From: Chloroflexota bacterium
Lineage (GTDB): Bacteria > Chloroflexota > Anaerolineae > Promineifilales > Promineifilaceae
Length of the DNA stretch: 64,000 bases
Direction of reading: 5' to 3'
Assembly (NCBI GenBank): GCA_013112725.1
Contig: JABFFZ010000012.1
Coordinates: 23,843-87,842, forward strand
This document shows, one piece after another, positions 9,418 through 17,905 of this stretch (the stretch's first letter is position 1; each line of letters opens with the position of its first letter). Both the position numbers and the translations under genes were made by a program. The notes beneath the pieces are model-generated. The model did no database searches. It was not told the origin of the DNA and saw only the letters and a program-made list of their open reading frames with translations.

Positions 9418-9470
9418 TTCGTAGTAGGCGATTTATCGCCGTCAGACGGCGATAAATTGCCTACTACGAA
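9418..9470. repeat. Palindromic hairpin, GTAGTAGGCG family copy 1
   Basis: A 53-bp inverted repeat: TTCGTAGTAGGCGATTTATC and its near-complement ending CTACTACGAA, separated by a short GC-rich loop. Close relatives lie at 45460-45512 and 45934-45985. All three sit just upstream of a gene of the sugar clusters. Possible REP-like element. Confidence 0.85.
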
Positions 9471-9490
9471 CCATTTCAAGAGGAATTCCC

Positions 9491-10252
9491 ATGACCAAAC
9501 CCATTGCTCTACAACTGTACACCGTGCGCGAACAACTGGCGCACGATTTTACCGGTGTCATGCGCCGTATTGCCGACATGGGCTATGTGGGCGTGGAAAC
9601 AGCCGGATTCCCCGAAGGCGTCACCATCACCCAGGCCAAAGCCCTCTTTGATGAACTGGGGTTGGCGGTGTGCGCCGCTCATGCCCCGCTGCCGCTTGGC
9701 GAACAAAAGGAAGAAACGCTGGAAAGGCTGGCGGCCTTGGGCTGCCAGCGGCTGGTTTGTGCCTGGCTGCCGCCGGACGAATACCAGAGCGTGGACAGCA
9801 TCCGTCGCCTGTGTGACCGGGTGAATGAGGCCGCCGACGTAGCCGCGGCGCATGGCCTGACGCTGCTCATGCACAATCACTGGTTTGAGTTTGAGCCGGT
9901 AGAGGGAAAGCTACCGTACCACCTCTGGCTGGAATATCTGCACCCGGCAGTAGAGTTTGAACTGGATGCCTATTGGGTGCAGGTGGGCGGCGTGGAGCCG
10001 CTCACGGCCGTTGCCGACCTGGGCGCTCGCCTGACGCTGCTGCACGTCAAAGACGGCCCGGCAGACAATACGCAATCCAGCATGACGGCCGTTGGCCAGG
10101 GCGTAATGGATTATCAGACCATCATCCCTGCCGCTACTTATGCGGAGTGGATGGTGGTGGAATTAGATCGCTGCGCCACCGATATGCTCACGGCCGTGCA
10201 GCAAAGTTATACCTATCTCATTGAAAAAGGATTAGCACATGGAACCCGTTAA
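9491..10252 (+). CDS. Sugar phosphate isomerase/epimerase (xylose isomerase-like TIM barrel)
   Basis: A metal-dependent sugar isomerase or epimerase of the AP-endonuclease-2/xylose-isomerase fold, 253 residues. Metal-ligand-type stretches are visible in order: MHNHWFEFEP, FELDAYWVQ, LLHVKDG and VVELDRC. The start follows AAGAGG. Its end overlaps the next gene by 14 bp, so it is translationally linked with the Gfo/Idh/MocA dehydrogenase, a common pairing in pathways that interconvert cyclitols or keto-sugars. Exact substrate unknown. Confidence 0.85.
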   Translation: MTKPIALQLYTVREQLAHDFTGVMRRIADMGYVGVETAGFPEGVTITQAKALFDELGLAVCAAHAPLPLGEQKEETLERLAALGCQRLVCAWLPPDEYQSVDSIRRLCDRVNEAADVAAAHGLTLLMHNHWFEFEPVEGKLPYHLWLEYLHPAVEFELDAYWVQVGGVEPLTAVADLGARLTLLHVKDGPADNTQSSMTAVGQGVMDYQTIIPAATYAEWMVVELDRCATDMLTAVQQSYTYLIEKGLAHGTR

Positions 10253-11330
10253 AGTAGGCATTATCGGCTGTGGCAATATCAGCAGCGCGTACATCAATGG
10301 CTGCCGGTTGTTCGATATGTTGGAGGTCACGGCCGTCGCTGACGTTCTGCCCGCCGTTGCCCAGGCCAAAGCGGCCGAACACAACATCCCCCGCGTATAT
10401 GCCAGCCCGGCCGAACTGCTGACCGACCCGGAGATCGAGATCGTCATCAACCTGACTATCCCCGCCGCCCACGCCGAAGTCAGTCTGGCGGCCATTGCCG
10501 CTGGCAAACACCTGCACAGCGAAAAACCACTGGCGATCACCCGCGCCGACGGCCGTGCCATCCTGCAAGCCGCCCAGGAAAAGGGTGTGCGCGTCGGCTG
10601 CGCCCCGGATACCTTCCTGGGCGGCGGTTTGCAAACCTGCCGCAAATTGATTGACGATGGCGCGATTGGCGAGCCGGTAGCGGCCACTGCCTTCATGTTG
10701 AGTCACGGGCCGGAAGGGTGGCATCCCAACCCCACCTTTTTCTACAAAGTAGGGGCCGGCCCCATGTTTGATATGGGCCCATATTACATCACCGCCCTGG
10801 TGCATTTACTGGGGCCGGTGCGCCAGGTAGCGGCCATGGCCCGTGCTTCTTTCCCGGAGCGGGTGGCGGCCAACGGCGAGCGCATCAGTGTAGATGTGCC
10901 CACCCATGTGGCCGGGACGATGCAAATGCACGCCGGCGCGATTGTCACCATGATCACCAGCTTTGATTGTTGGGGCCACCACCTGCCGCGCATTGAGATT
11001 TATGGTTCAGCCGGCTCGCTGAGTGTGCCCGACCCGAACATTTTTGGTGGCCCGGTGCGGCTGCGCCGTTCGGCCAGCAATGAATGGGAAGAGGTGGCTC
11101 TGACGCACAATGATGAGGTGAGGCGTGGCATTGGTGTGGCGGATATGGCGTACGGGCTGCGTTACGGCCGTGCCCATCGCGCTTCCGGTGAACTGGCCTA
11201 CCATGTGCTGGATGTGATGCACACGTTTTATGATTCGTCTGCGCAGGAGCGGCATGTGACGGTAGCCAGCAGTTGTGAACAGCCACGGCCGTTGCCGCCT
11301 GGCCTGCTTCTAGGTACGCTTGATCGTTAA
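10239..11330 (+). CDS. Gfo/Idh/MocA family NAD(P)-dependent oxidoreductase
   Basis: A sugar or cyclitol dehydrogenase with an N-terminal Rossmann fold (VGIIGCGNIS, residues about 5-14). The conserved lysine motif HSEKPLA lies near residue 94, and the C-terminal alpha/beta substrate domain includes FLGGGLQTCRKLIDDGAIG. At 363 residues it is normal for the family. It overlaps the preceding isomerase gene by 14 bp. Together with the aldo/keto reductase these three genes look like a small sugar-modification operon. Substrate unknown. Confidence 0.88.
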   Translation: MEPVKVGIIGCGNISSAYINGCRLFDMLEVTAVADVLPAVAQAKAAEHNIPRVYASPAELLTDPEIEIVINLTIPAAHAEVSLAAIAAGKHLHSEKPLAITRADGRAILQAAQEKGVRVGCAPDTFLGGGLQTCRKLIDDGAIGEPVAATAFMLSHGPEGWHPNPTFFYKVGAGPMFDMGPYYITALVHLLGPVRQVAAMARASFPERVAANGERISVDVPTHVAGTMQMHAGAIVTMITSFDCWGHHLPRIEIYGSAGSLSVPDPNIFGGPVRLRRSASNEWEEVALTHNDEVRRGIGVADMAYGLRYGRAHRASGELAYHVLDVMHTFYDSSAQERHVTVASSCEQPRPLPPGLLLGTLDR

Positions 11331-11396
11331 TTTGGGGGTGGCAAGTTGCAGGCAAAAGTTGCTTGCTACCTGCCGCCTGTCATTCCCACATTCATT

Positions 11397-11438
11397 TGTG
11401 AAAATCGTCACATTGTATTACACTTAGGTCATTACAAT
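11397..11438 (+). promoter_or_regulatory. CRP-like site and class II promoter before pckA
   Basis: TGTGA-N6-TCACA at 11397-11412 is a perfect match to the CRP-type palindrome. Its centre is about 41 bp upstream of the start point implied by TACAAT at 11433-11438, which is class II activator geometry. No good -35 hexamer is present, consistent with activator dependence. The coding start of pckA is at 11474. This is a prediction from spacing and consensus only; the regulator is not encoded in the window. Confidence 0.5.
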
Positions 11439-11473
11439 TTCCCATTGAATTTTGAAAAAAGGAAAGGTGAGCT

Positions 11474-13081
11474 ATGCAAAACTTTGGTGCAAATGTCAGC
11501 AAGTATGGTGTGGAAAATCACGGCGTGCGCAATGCCGGTATTGTTTATTGGAATTTACCTACGCCCATGCTTTATGAGCAGGTAATTCGCCGCCGTGAAG
11601 GCGTGGTAGGGCATTTAGGGCCGCTGCTGGTGGCCACGGGCGACCATACTGGCCGTTCTCCTAACGACAAATTTATTGTCGAAGAACCAACCAGCGAAAA
11701 AGACATCTGGTGGGGCAAAGTGAACCGTCCCATTTCCCAGGAAAAGTTTGATAATCTGTACCGGCGTATCATTGCCTATATCCAGAACCGGGACATTTTT
11801 GTCTTTGATGGCTATGTGGGGGCAGACCCGCGTTACCAGATGCCGGTGCGCATCATCACCGAGTATGCCTGGCACAATCTGTTTGCGCGCAATATGTTCA
11901 TCCGCGAGCGTGACCCGGAAAAATTGGCGAACCATGTGCCAGAATTTACCGTGATTGACATGCCGCGCTTTCATGCCGAACCGGAATTTGACGGCACCCG
12001 CAGCCAGACCTTTATCCTGGTGGATTTTGGCCGGCGGCTGGTGATCATTGGCGGCACGGAGTATGGCGGTGAAATCAAGAAGAGCATCTTTTCGGCCATG
12101 AATTATTACCTGCCCAAACGGGGGGTGATGAGTATGCATTGCAGCGCGAATTATGGGAAGGATTTGGATGATGTGGCCCTGTTTTTTGGCCTGAGCGGCA
12201 CGGGCAAAACCACTCTCAGTAGCGATCCGAAGCGTACGTTGATTGGTGATGATGAACATGGCTGGAGCGATGACGGCGTCTTTAATTTTGAAGGCGGCTG
12301 TTATGCCAAAGTGATCCGGTTGAATCCGGAGGGGGAACCGGAGATTTACCAGACGACGCGCATGTTTGGCACGGTGCTGGAAAATGTGGTGTATGATTCG
12401 GCCACGCACCGGATTGATTTGAATGATGACACGCTAACGGAGAATACCCGTTCCAGCTATCCCATTACCCATATCCCCCACGCCGATCCACGTGGCGTGG
12501 GTGGACATCCTAAGAACATTCTCTTTCTCACGGCCGACGCCTTTGGTGTGCTGCCACCCCTCTCCCGGCTGACAGAGGCGCAGGCGATGTACCATTTCCT
12601 GAGCGGGTACACGGCCAAGGTGGCGGGTACGGAACGGGGCGTAACGGAACCGCAGCCGAACTTTAGCACCTGCTTTGGCGCGCCGTTTATGCCCCTGCAT
12701 CCGGGGGTGTATGGCAAGCTGCTGGGCGAGAAAATTGCGAAGCATGAGGTGAAGGTGTGGTTGGTGAACACCGGATGGACGGGTGGCCCGTATGGTGTGG
12801 GCAGCCGGATGAAGCTGGCGTACACGCGGGCGATGGTCACGGCCGTACTGGAGAATCAGTTGGATGAGGTGGTGTTTGAAACTGAACCCTACTTTGGCCT
12901 GCAAATTCCCACGCACGTCCCCGGTGTGCCCGAAGAGGCGCTGAACCCGCGCAATACCTGGGCGGACAAGGATGCCTATGACGTCCAGGCGCGTAAACTG
13001 GTGGGCATGTTTATTGAGAACTTCAAGCAGTTTGAGGCCGGCGTCAGTGATGAGGTGAAAGCGGCAGGGCCGGCTCAGTAA
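11474..13081 (+). CDS. pckA: Phosphoenolpyruvate carboxykinase (ATP)
   Basis: Catalyses oxaloacetate + ATP to phosphoenolpyruvate + CO2 + ADP, the first committed step of gluconeogenesis, in the cytosol. The 535 residues match the ATP-type family length. Visible motifs are HTGRSPNDKF near the N-terminus, the P-loop GLSGTGKTTLS (about 238-248) followed by GDDEHGW, and the C-terminal NTGWTGGPYGVGSRM. The start follows GGTGAG. It is a single transcription unit ended by a palindromic array shared with the convergent acyl-AMP ligase gene. A CRP-like site upstream suggests carbon-status control. Confidence 0.96.
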   Translation: MQNFGANVSKYGVENHGVRNAGIVYWNLPTPMLYEQVIRRREGVVGHLGPLLVATGDHTGRSPNDKFIVEEPTSEKDIWWGKVNRPISQEKFDNLYRRIIAYIQNRDIFVFDGYVGADPRYQMPVRIITEYAWHNLFARNMFIRERDPEKLANHVPEFTVIDMPRFHAEPEFDGTRSQTFILVDFGRRLVIIGGTEYGGEIKKSIFSAMNYYLPKRGVMSMHCSANYGKDLDDVALFFGLSGTGKTTLSSDPKRTLIGDDEHGWSDDGVFNFEGGCYAKVIRLNPEGEPEIYQTTRMFGTVLENVVYDSATHRIDLNDDTLTENTRSSYPITHIPHADPRGVGGHPKNILFLTADAFGVLPPLSRLTEAQAMYHFLSGYTAKVAGTERGVTEPQPNFSTCFGAPFMPLHPGVYGKLLGEKIAKHEVKVWLVNTGWTGGPYGVGSRMKLAYTRAMVTAVLENQLDEVVFETEPYFGLQIPTHVPGVPEEALNPRNTWADKDAYDVQARKLVGMFIENFKQFEAGVSDEVKAAGPAQ

Positions 13082-13083
13082 CC

Positions 13084-13122
13084 GGTAATCGGTAATTGAC
13101 GCGGCGTCAATTACCGATTACC
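13084..13122. repeat. Palindromic array between convergent genes, probable terminator
   Basis: A 17-bp perfect inverted repeat (GGTAATCGGTAATTGAC and its complement) separated by 5 bases, continuing into further GATTACC units to about 13140. It lies between the stops of pckA and the minus-strand acyl-AMP ligase gene. It is built from the same short GGTAAT units as other arrays in the window. Confidence 0.8.
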
Positions 13123-13131
13123 AGCCACCGA

Positions 13132-14835
13132 TTACCAATTCCTAACCTCTGCCAGCCACTTCTCCCGGTTGGCGGCGCGGGCAATTTTGCCGCTGGACGT
13201 TTTCAGCAGCCAGTGGGGGCCAACCAGATGCACGTAGCTGACGTTGACGCTGCTCTGCCGGGACACTTCCTGGCGGATGGTTTTGTTGATTTCTTTGTGT
13301 TCGGCGGGGTCGCTGCTTTTCACCTCGGCTACAACGGCGATGAGTTCTGTGCCTTCTTTTTCATCCGGCACGCCAAAACAGACGGCGCGGCCGGCATGGA
13401 CGCCAGGTACATCGTTGACAATAGCTTCAATATCCTGTGGGTAGATGTTTTTCCCGGCGTTGATGATCAAATCTTTGGCCCGGCCAATCACAAACAATTC
13501 GCCATTCACGGTGTAACCTTGGTCGCCGGTTTTGTACCAACCGTTCACAAACGGCCGTAAATCAGGCCGTCGGTAGTATTCCGTAAGCATACAGTTGCTG
13601 CGGATGGCAATTTCGCCCACGCAGCGGTCGGGCAGGGCACGGCCGTCTCCATCCCACACGGCCACCTCCGTCCCCGCAATCACCGGGCCGCAGGAAACTT
13701 TCACGGCCGCCTGGGGGTGGTCGGCCGCCACTGGCTGCGCATATTGATGGTGGGTAAGTTCATGTTCGTCTATCGTGTCCAGTACGGCCGTGCCCTCTGG
13801 CGCCGTCTGTGTCACGGCAAAGGTATTTTCAGCCATGGCGTAACTGACGCCGAGCATTTCCGGGCGAACGCCGTTTTCGGCAAAGGCCGCCAGGAATAAC
13901 TGGTGGCTGTCATAGCGCACCGGTTCGGAGCAGTTGATGAACAGGCGCATCGAAGCCAGCGATAAACCTTCCTTGTCTCGCGCCCGGATGCGGCGGGCGC
14001 AGTGGTTGTAGGCAAAGTTAGGCAGCCAGCAAAGCGTGCCCTGGTAATCGTGAATGGCGCGCAGCAGTAGCGCCGGGTGGCTGACCCAATCAAAGGGGGA
14101 CATCAGCACCAGGGGAACGCCCTGCACCAGCGGCAGCAGAAACCCGGCAATAAGGCCCATATCGTGGTACAGCGGCAGCCAACTGACAATGACATCTTGC
14201 TCTGTGAGTTGGAGGGCATCACTATAACTGGCAAGCTGGTTGAGTACGGCCGTGTGTGACAACGCCACCCCTTTTTGCAGCCCGGTGGTGCCGGAGGAGT
14301 GTTGCAGGAAGGCGATAGAATTGGGATCAGGAGATTGAGAGATTAGGGATTGGAGATTGGAGATTGAATCTCTAATCTCCAATCTCCAATCTCCAATCCC
14401 TTTTGACCCATACACCGCACACGTCACGGCCGTTTGCAATTGCGGCGCAAATTCATCCGTCGTCAGTATCGCTTTTACAGCCGAGAGGCGCACCAGTTCG
14501 GCCATGTGGCGCATGTAAATGTCCGCGTCTAGTTTTTCCGTGAGAGTGGGGAACATGGAAGGGATCGCGCCCACCAGCAGCGCCCCCCAAAAGGCGTAGA
14601 TGCTCGCCAAATTTTGGGTGTGGGCGATGACGATCAGGTCGCCCGGCCCCATGCCCAACCGCCGTAAACCATTCGCATAGCCAGTGACGGCCTGCCGAAA
14701 TATCTGGCGCGAAATGATTTCCGGCGGACTGTCCGTTTGCCGGTAGATGATGGCAGGTGGGGTGGCGTCTACGGCCGTCAATACCTGCGCATCGAGCAAT
14801 GTGTGGTAGGACGGCCGTGTTGCCAGTGTCAGCAT
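13132..14835 (-). CDS. Fatty-acyl-AMP ligase-type adenylate-forming enzyme
   Basis: An adenylate-forming enzyme that should activate a fatty or other acid with ATP. The 567 residues include the phosphate-binding loop LQHSSGTTGLQKGV (about 178-191), WLPLYHDMGLI, GEIAIRS, and the C-terminal hinge and catalytic region GWYKTGDQGY then GRAKDLIINAGKNIYPQDIE. The YHDMGL and NIYPQDIE features fit fatty-acyl-AMP ligases, though acyl-CoA synthetase activity cannot be excluded. Residues about 146-169 are encoded by a palindromic repeat array (14331-14400) inserted in frame in a loop before the ATP motif. The start abuts the stop of the upstream propeller gene (TAA-ATG, no gap), implying coupling. No acyl carrier protein is nearby. 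Confidence 0.85.
   Translation of the reverse strand: MLTLATRPSYHTLLDAQVLTAVDATPPAIIYRQTDSPPEIISRQIFRQAVTGYANGLRRLGMGPGDLIVIAHTQNLASIYAFWGALLVGAIPSMFPTLTEKLDADIYMRHMAELVRLSAVKAILTTDEFAPQLQTAVTCAVYGSKGIGDWRLEIRDSISNLQSLISQSPDPNSIAFLQHSSGTTGLQKGVALSHTAVLNQLASYSDALQLTEQDVIVSWLPLYHDMGLIAGFLLPLVQGVPLVLMSPFDWVSHPALLLRAIHDYQGTLCWLPNFAYNHCARRIRARDKEGLSLASMRLFINCSEPVRYDSHQLFLAAFAENGVRPEMLGVSYAMAENTFAVTQTAPEGTAVLDTIDEHELTHHQYAQPVAADHPQAAVKVSCGPVIAGTEVAVWDGDGRALPDRCVGEIAIRSNCMLTEYYRRPDLRPFVNGWYKTGDQGYTVNGELFVIGRAKDLIINAGKNIYPQDIEAIVNDVPGVHAGRAVCFGVPDEKEGTELIAVVAEVKSSDPAEHKEINKTIRQEVSRQSSVNVSYVHLVGPHWLLKTSSGKIARAANREKWLAEVRNW
14331..14400. repeat. Palindromic GAGATTGG array inside a coding region
   Basis: About 70 bp of tandem GAGATTGG/GATTGGA units followed by their inverted complement (AATCTCC units), lying in frame within the acyl-AMP ligase gene. 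The same unit type forms the intergenic arrays at 50250-50326 and 54806-54872. It adds roughly 24 residues without breaking the frame. Confidence 0.9.
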
Positions 14836-16737
14836 TTACGGCCACTCCGTTGCGGCCTTGCCGGTTTGTAAATCTACGCCGATCAGCGCCCGGATGGTCA
14901 GGTATAGATGGCTGGGCGAACGGCTAATGCCGCGCCAGAAATCATCGTCCAATGTATTCTTTACTTCATAATTGAGCGCGCCTGTGCTGGTGTTGAGCGA
15001 CTGCACCAACAATTCCGGTGGGTTAGGTGTGGCGAAAAGCTGCACAATGTACAGGCCATTGTTTGTCAGCTCATAGGTCCATTTATCATCAAATGGGTCC
15101 ATTTCAAACAGATATTGAGCTTTGAGGGGATGCTGCCACAGGCGTTCGCCGCTGGTCACATCCAACCCCCACACTTCGATCTGTTTGGAGCCACGCTGTC
15201 GTTCGCCCCAGACAACGGCCGTGTTCCCCTGCACCCCCATCGGCCATAATTCATAATCACCCCCCTCCACATAAAACTGGAGTTCGCCGCTGTTCAAATC
15301 CACCGATGCGATACCCTGGTTGCCAGAGTCATAGGCCGGCAGCAGCAGTGTATCTCCGTTGAAGGCAAAATAAGGGGAGAAATTCCAATCGGTGACAATG
15401 CCCCGGCCAATGGAGGAGGAGATGCTGGCATCGCCGGGCAGGCGGGATTGCCAGATGGGCTGACCGGTTTCCGGGTCCCACTCTTCCAGACATTCTGCGC
15501 CATTGATGGAGGTGCCCCACAGGAAAAAGAGCCGATCTTGAGCCTCATCTGCAAAGACCTGATCATAATAACCAAAGGGGGCGGGATCAAAGAAGTTGCC
15601 ATCATCCGGGCACATCGGGATTAACTCTTGCATCAACTCGCCATTGTTGAGGTCGAACAATTTGAGGGCAAAACCGAAAGCGCCAGCCTGCGCCGATTCG
15701 TCTAACACAGCCGCCATGTTTTTGAGGATAGTCACCGCCACAAACCCTTCTTCCATGTAAACGGGGGTGTCATTTTCCAGACGCGCCTGCCATAAGGTTT
15801 GGCCGGTTTTGGCATTCAGCCCGTAGAGGGTGTTATCGGCCGTCAGAGCGACCACAACGCCCTGTTCCGAGCGTAGACAGCCATAACAGCGCCGGTCTAC
15901 AATGTCGCTGAGGTTGGCCTGCCAGACCTGTTCGCCGCTGGCCCGGTCGAGGGCGCGCAGGGTGCTGCCGCTGGTGTGGTAAATGTGTTGATTGTCATAG
16001 GTGACATTGAAGTCCATGTTATTGCTCGAATCGCCAACCGCTGTTTCCCAGCGGACTGTGCGACGGCCGTCCTTCTCTTCGGTGTAGCTGAGGAAAATGT
16101 TGTTGATGTCGTTGCTGTACTGCCAGTTTTCTACCATCAGGTCAGAACCCATGCCATCGCCGCCACTGGTGACCACCAGCGGATTATTTTGAATATTTCG
16201 ATTAACGGTGGCTACCTGCACGCTCACTTCCTGTACAAAAGTTTGGATGTCGCCTTCAGACACTTGCTGGATGAATGTTTGGGGGTCTTCTATAACTTGG
16301 GTGATGGTGGTAAATGGCACCAGGGCCGCCACCACAATGCCCAAAGTGAAGAGGATAATGACGATGGCTAACAGGCAGCCACAACTGTTGTTGCCGCTGC
16401 TGGAGACGGTGGTATAGGTAACGGCCGTTGGTTTGCCCATTTCCAGACCATCCACAATATCTTTGGCCTCTTTTAGCCCAACGCCGAAGGTTTCCCGGTA
16501 TAGTTTGATGGCTTCAATTTTTTGTCCGTGATGTACCAGTTCTAAAATGCGGTGGATACTGTCGGCCTTTTCTGGAGATGCGTCGCCCATGTAGCCGGCC
16601 TGGTAGGCGCCGATGCGCATGTTTTCGGGCACGATGATGGTGGTGCCGCAAAATTCGCAGCGAATGGTTTCGGAACGGCCGTCATATTCTAATGAGGCAT
16701 TACACGAGGGGCACTTAAGGGCTTGTACTTGGGTCAT
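14836..16737 (-). CDS. Zinc ribbon / L7-L12-like / transmembrane / PQQ-propeller protein
   Basis: A composite 633-residue protein. An N-terminal zinc ribbon (CPSC, residues about 9-12, and CEFC, about 28-31) is followed by a segment (about 60-97) with the ribosomal L7/L12 C-terminal signature: KIEAIKLYRETFGVGLKEAK then DIVDGLE. A transmembrane helix lies near 120-145. The remainder is an extracytoplasmic PQQ-type beta-propeller with blade-like stretches (GEQVWQANL, GQTLWQARL, GERLWQHPL). The start is supported by an AGGAGA ribosome site. It is coupled to the acyl-AMP ligase downstream. Function unknown; the arrangement suggests a cytoplasmic protein-interaction module tethered to an outside-facing sensor or scaffold. 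Confidence 0.8.
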   Translation of the reverse strand: MTQVQALKCPSCNASLEYDGRSETIRCEFCGTTIIVPENMRIGAYQAGYMGDASPEKADSIHRILELVHHGQKIEAIKLYRETFGVGLKEAKDIVDGLEMGKPTAVTYTTVSSSGNNSCGCLLAIVIILFTLGIVVAALVPFTTITQVIEDPQTFIQQVSEGDIQTFVQEVSVQVATVNRNIQNNPLVVTSGGDGMGSDLMVENWQYSNDINNIFLSYTEEKDGRRTVRWETAVGDSSNNMDFNVTYDNQHIYHTSGSTLRALDRASGEQVWQANLSDIVDRRCYGCLRSEQGVVVALTADNTLYGLNAKTGQTLWQARLENDTPVYMEEGFVAVTILKNMAAVLDESAQAGAFGFALKLFDLNNGELMQELIPMCPDDGNFFDPAPFGYYDQVFADEAQDRLFFLWGTSINGAECLEEWDPETGQPIWQSRLPGDASISSSIGRGIVTDWNFSPYFAFNGDTLLLPAYDSGNQGIASVDLNSGELQFYVEGGDYELWPMGVQGNTAVVWGERQRGSKQIEVWGLDVTSGERLWQHPLKAQYLFEMDPFDDKWTYELTNNGLYIVQLFATPNPPELLVQSLNTSTGALNYEVKNTLDDDFWRGISRSPSHLYLTIRALIGVDLQTGKAATEWP

Positions 16738-16930
16738 GTCGTCTCCTGTAAAATTGTGGCGCGCTTTGCCAGATTGCGTTACGAATTTTCATATGCAATG
16801 GACAGGTTGTCAATCAATCCTGTTTTTTGATTGGCAGCAGTGTAGGGCACGGCCGTCCGAAACCCGTCCGAACCTCATCCTGGCGCAAGAATCGGGTGGA
16901 GAATCGTAGACTGGTTTGTTACAGTTAATA

Positions 16931-16962
16931 GCGATGAGGAGATTGTCCAATCTCCTCATCGC
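16931..16962. promoter_or_regulatory. Perfect 15-bp inverted repeat before the AraC-MGMT gene
   Basis: GCGATGAGGAGATTG, two bases, then its exact complement, ending 32 bp before the start codon. It could be an operator, a leader hairpin or a minimal member of the palindromic array class (it contains GGAGATTG). There is no T tract, so a terminator is less likely. Confidence 0.5.
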
Positions 16963-16994
16963 TGAATCTTACCTAACATCTGGAGGTTCCATTC

Positions 16995-17846
16995 ATGTTC
17001 ACACAAGCATCCGCCGATTATGCCCTTGTGGAAAAAGCCATTCACTACCTGGAAGAAAATTACCAGGATCAACCGGCGCTGGCCGATGTGGCCGCCCATG
17101 TGGGGTTAAGCGAATTTCATTTCCAGCGGCTGTTCCGCCGGTGGGCGGGCATCAGCCCCAAGCGTTTTGGGCAATACCTGACCATGCAACATGCCAAACA
17201 AGTACTGGCTGAATCACAAAACGTGTTGGAAGCGGCCTATGCTGCCGGGCTTTCTGGGCCGGGCCGTTTGCATGATCTCTTTGTCACCCACGAAGCGGTG
17301 ACGCCGGGTGAGTACAAAACCAGGGGCGCAGGGCTGACGATTCGTTATGGGTTTCATCCCACCCCTTTTGGCGAGGCGCTGTTGGCGGAGACGGAGCGGG
17401 GGATTTGTGGCCTGTCGTTTATCACCGGCAACGGCCGTGCGGCCGCTTTTGCCGATCTGACCCACGCCTGGCCCCAGGCGGTGTTGGCGGAAGACGCGGT
17501 GGGCACGGCGACGGCCGTGAACCAAATTTTCACCCCTGCTGATGAGCGGCAAATGCCGCTGCCCGTCTTCTTGAAGGGTACCAATTTCCAGATTCAGGTG
17601 TGGATGGCGCTGCTGCGCGTCCCGCCGGGCGCATTGGTGACGTATGGCGCGTTGGCGCGGGCAGCGGGACAAGAGAAGGCGGTGCGGGCGGTGGGCACGG
17701 CCGTCGGCCATAACCCCATCGCCTACCTTATCCCTTGCCACCGCGTCATCCAAAAAAGCGGCAACCTGGGCGGCTACCATTGGGGTCTTCCCCGTAAAAA
17801 GGCGCTCATCGGCTGGGAAGCGGCACATGCGGGATGGGGTGAGTAG
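16995..17846 (+). CDS. AraC-type regulator fused to methylated-DNA-protein cysteine methyltransferase
   Basis: An Ada-like fusion of 283 residues. The N-terminal AraC helix-turn-helix pair (about 10-105, including FHFQRLFRRWAGISPKRFGQYL) is followed by an O6-alkylguanine-DNA alkyltransferase domain. That domain carries the acceptor motif PCHRV (about residue 243) and the family pattern VPPGALVTYGALARAAG. The N-terminal methylphosphotriester zinc domain of E. coli Ada is absent, so it probably repairs O6-alkylguanine and may act as a transcription factor. GGAGG precedes the ATG. Acceptor cysteine intact. Confidence 0.92.
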   Translation: MFTQASADYALVEKAIHYLEENYQDQPALADVAAHVGLSEFHFQRLFRRWAGISPKRFGQYLTMQHAKQVLAESQNVLEAAYAAGLSGPGRLHDLFVTHEAVTPGEYKTRGAGLTIRYGFHPTPFGEALLAETERGICGLSFITGNGRAAAFADLTHAWPQAVLAEDAVGTATAVNQIFTPADERQMPLPVFLKGTNFQIQVWMALLRVPPGALVTYGALARAAGQEKAVRAVGTAVGHNPIAYLIPCHRVIQKSGNLGGYHWGLPRKKALIGWEAAHAGWGE

Positions 17847-17847
17847 A

Positions 17848-17900
17848 TTAAGATATTATGATATTTAATTATTGAATACCCCAATATCCCAATATCCTCT
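17848..17900. repeat. GATATT/AATATC palindromic array
   Basis: About 50 AT-rich bases with AAGATATTATGATATTTAA on the left and tandem CCCAATATC units on the right, between the AraC-MGMT gene and the propeller gene. The same unit type occurs at 43300-43345. Confidence 0.7.
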
Positions 17901-17905
17901 TTTCT

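Noticed and set aside
11331..11396. Riboswitch in the leader upstream of pckA
   Set aside because: Only a short CAAGTTGCAGGCAAAAGTTG run is present, with no multi-stem structure I can recognise, and it lies upstream of the predicted start point.
16995..17846. Complete Ada protein
   Set aside because: The N-terminal zinc-binding methylphosphotriester acceptor domain is missing. Only AraC and MGMT domains are present.
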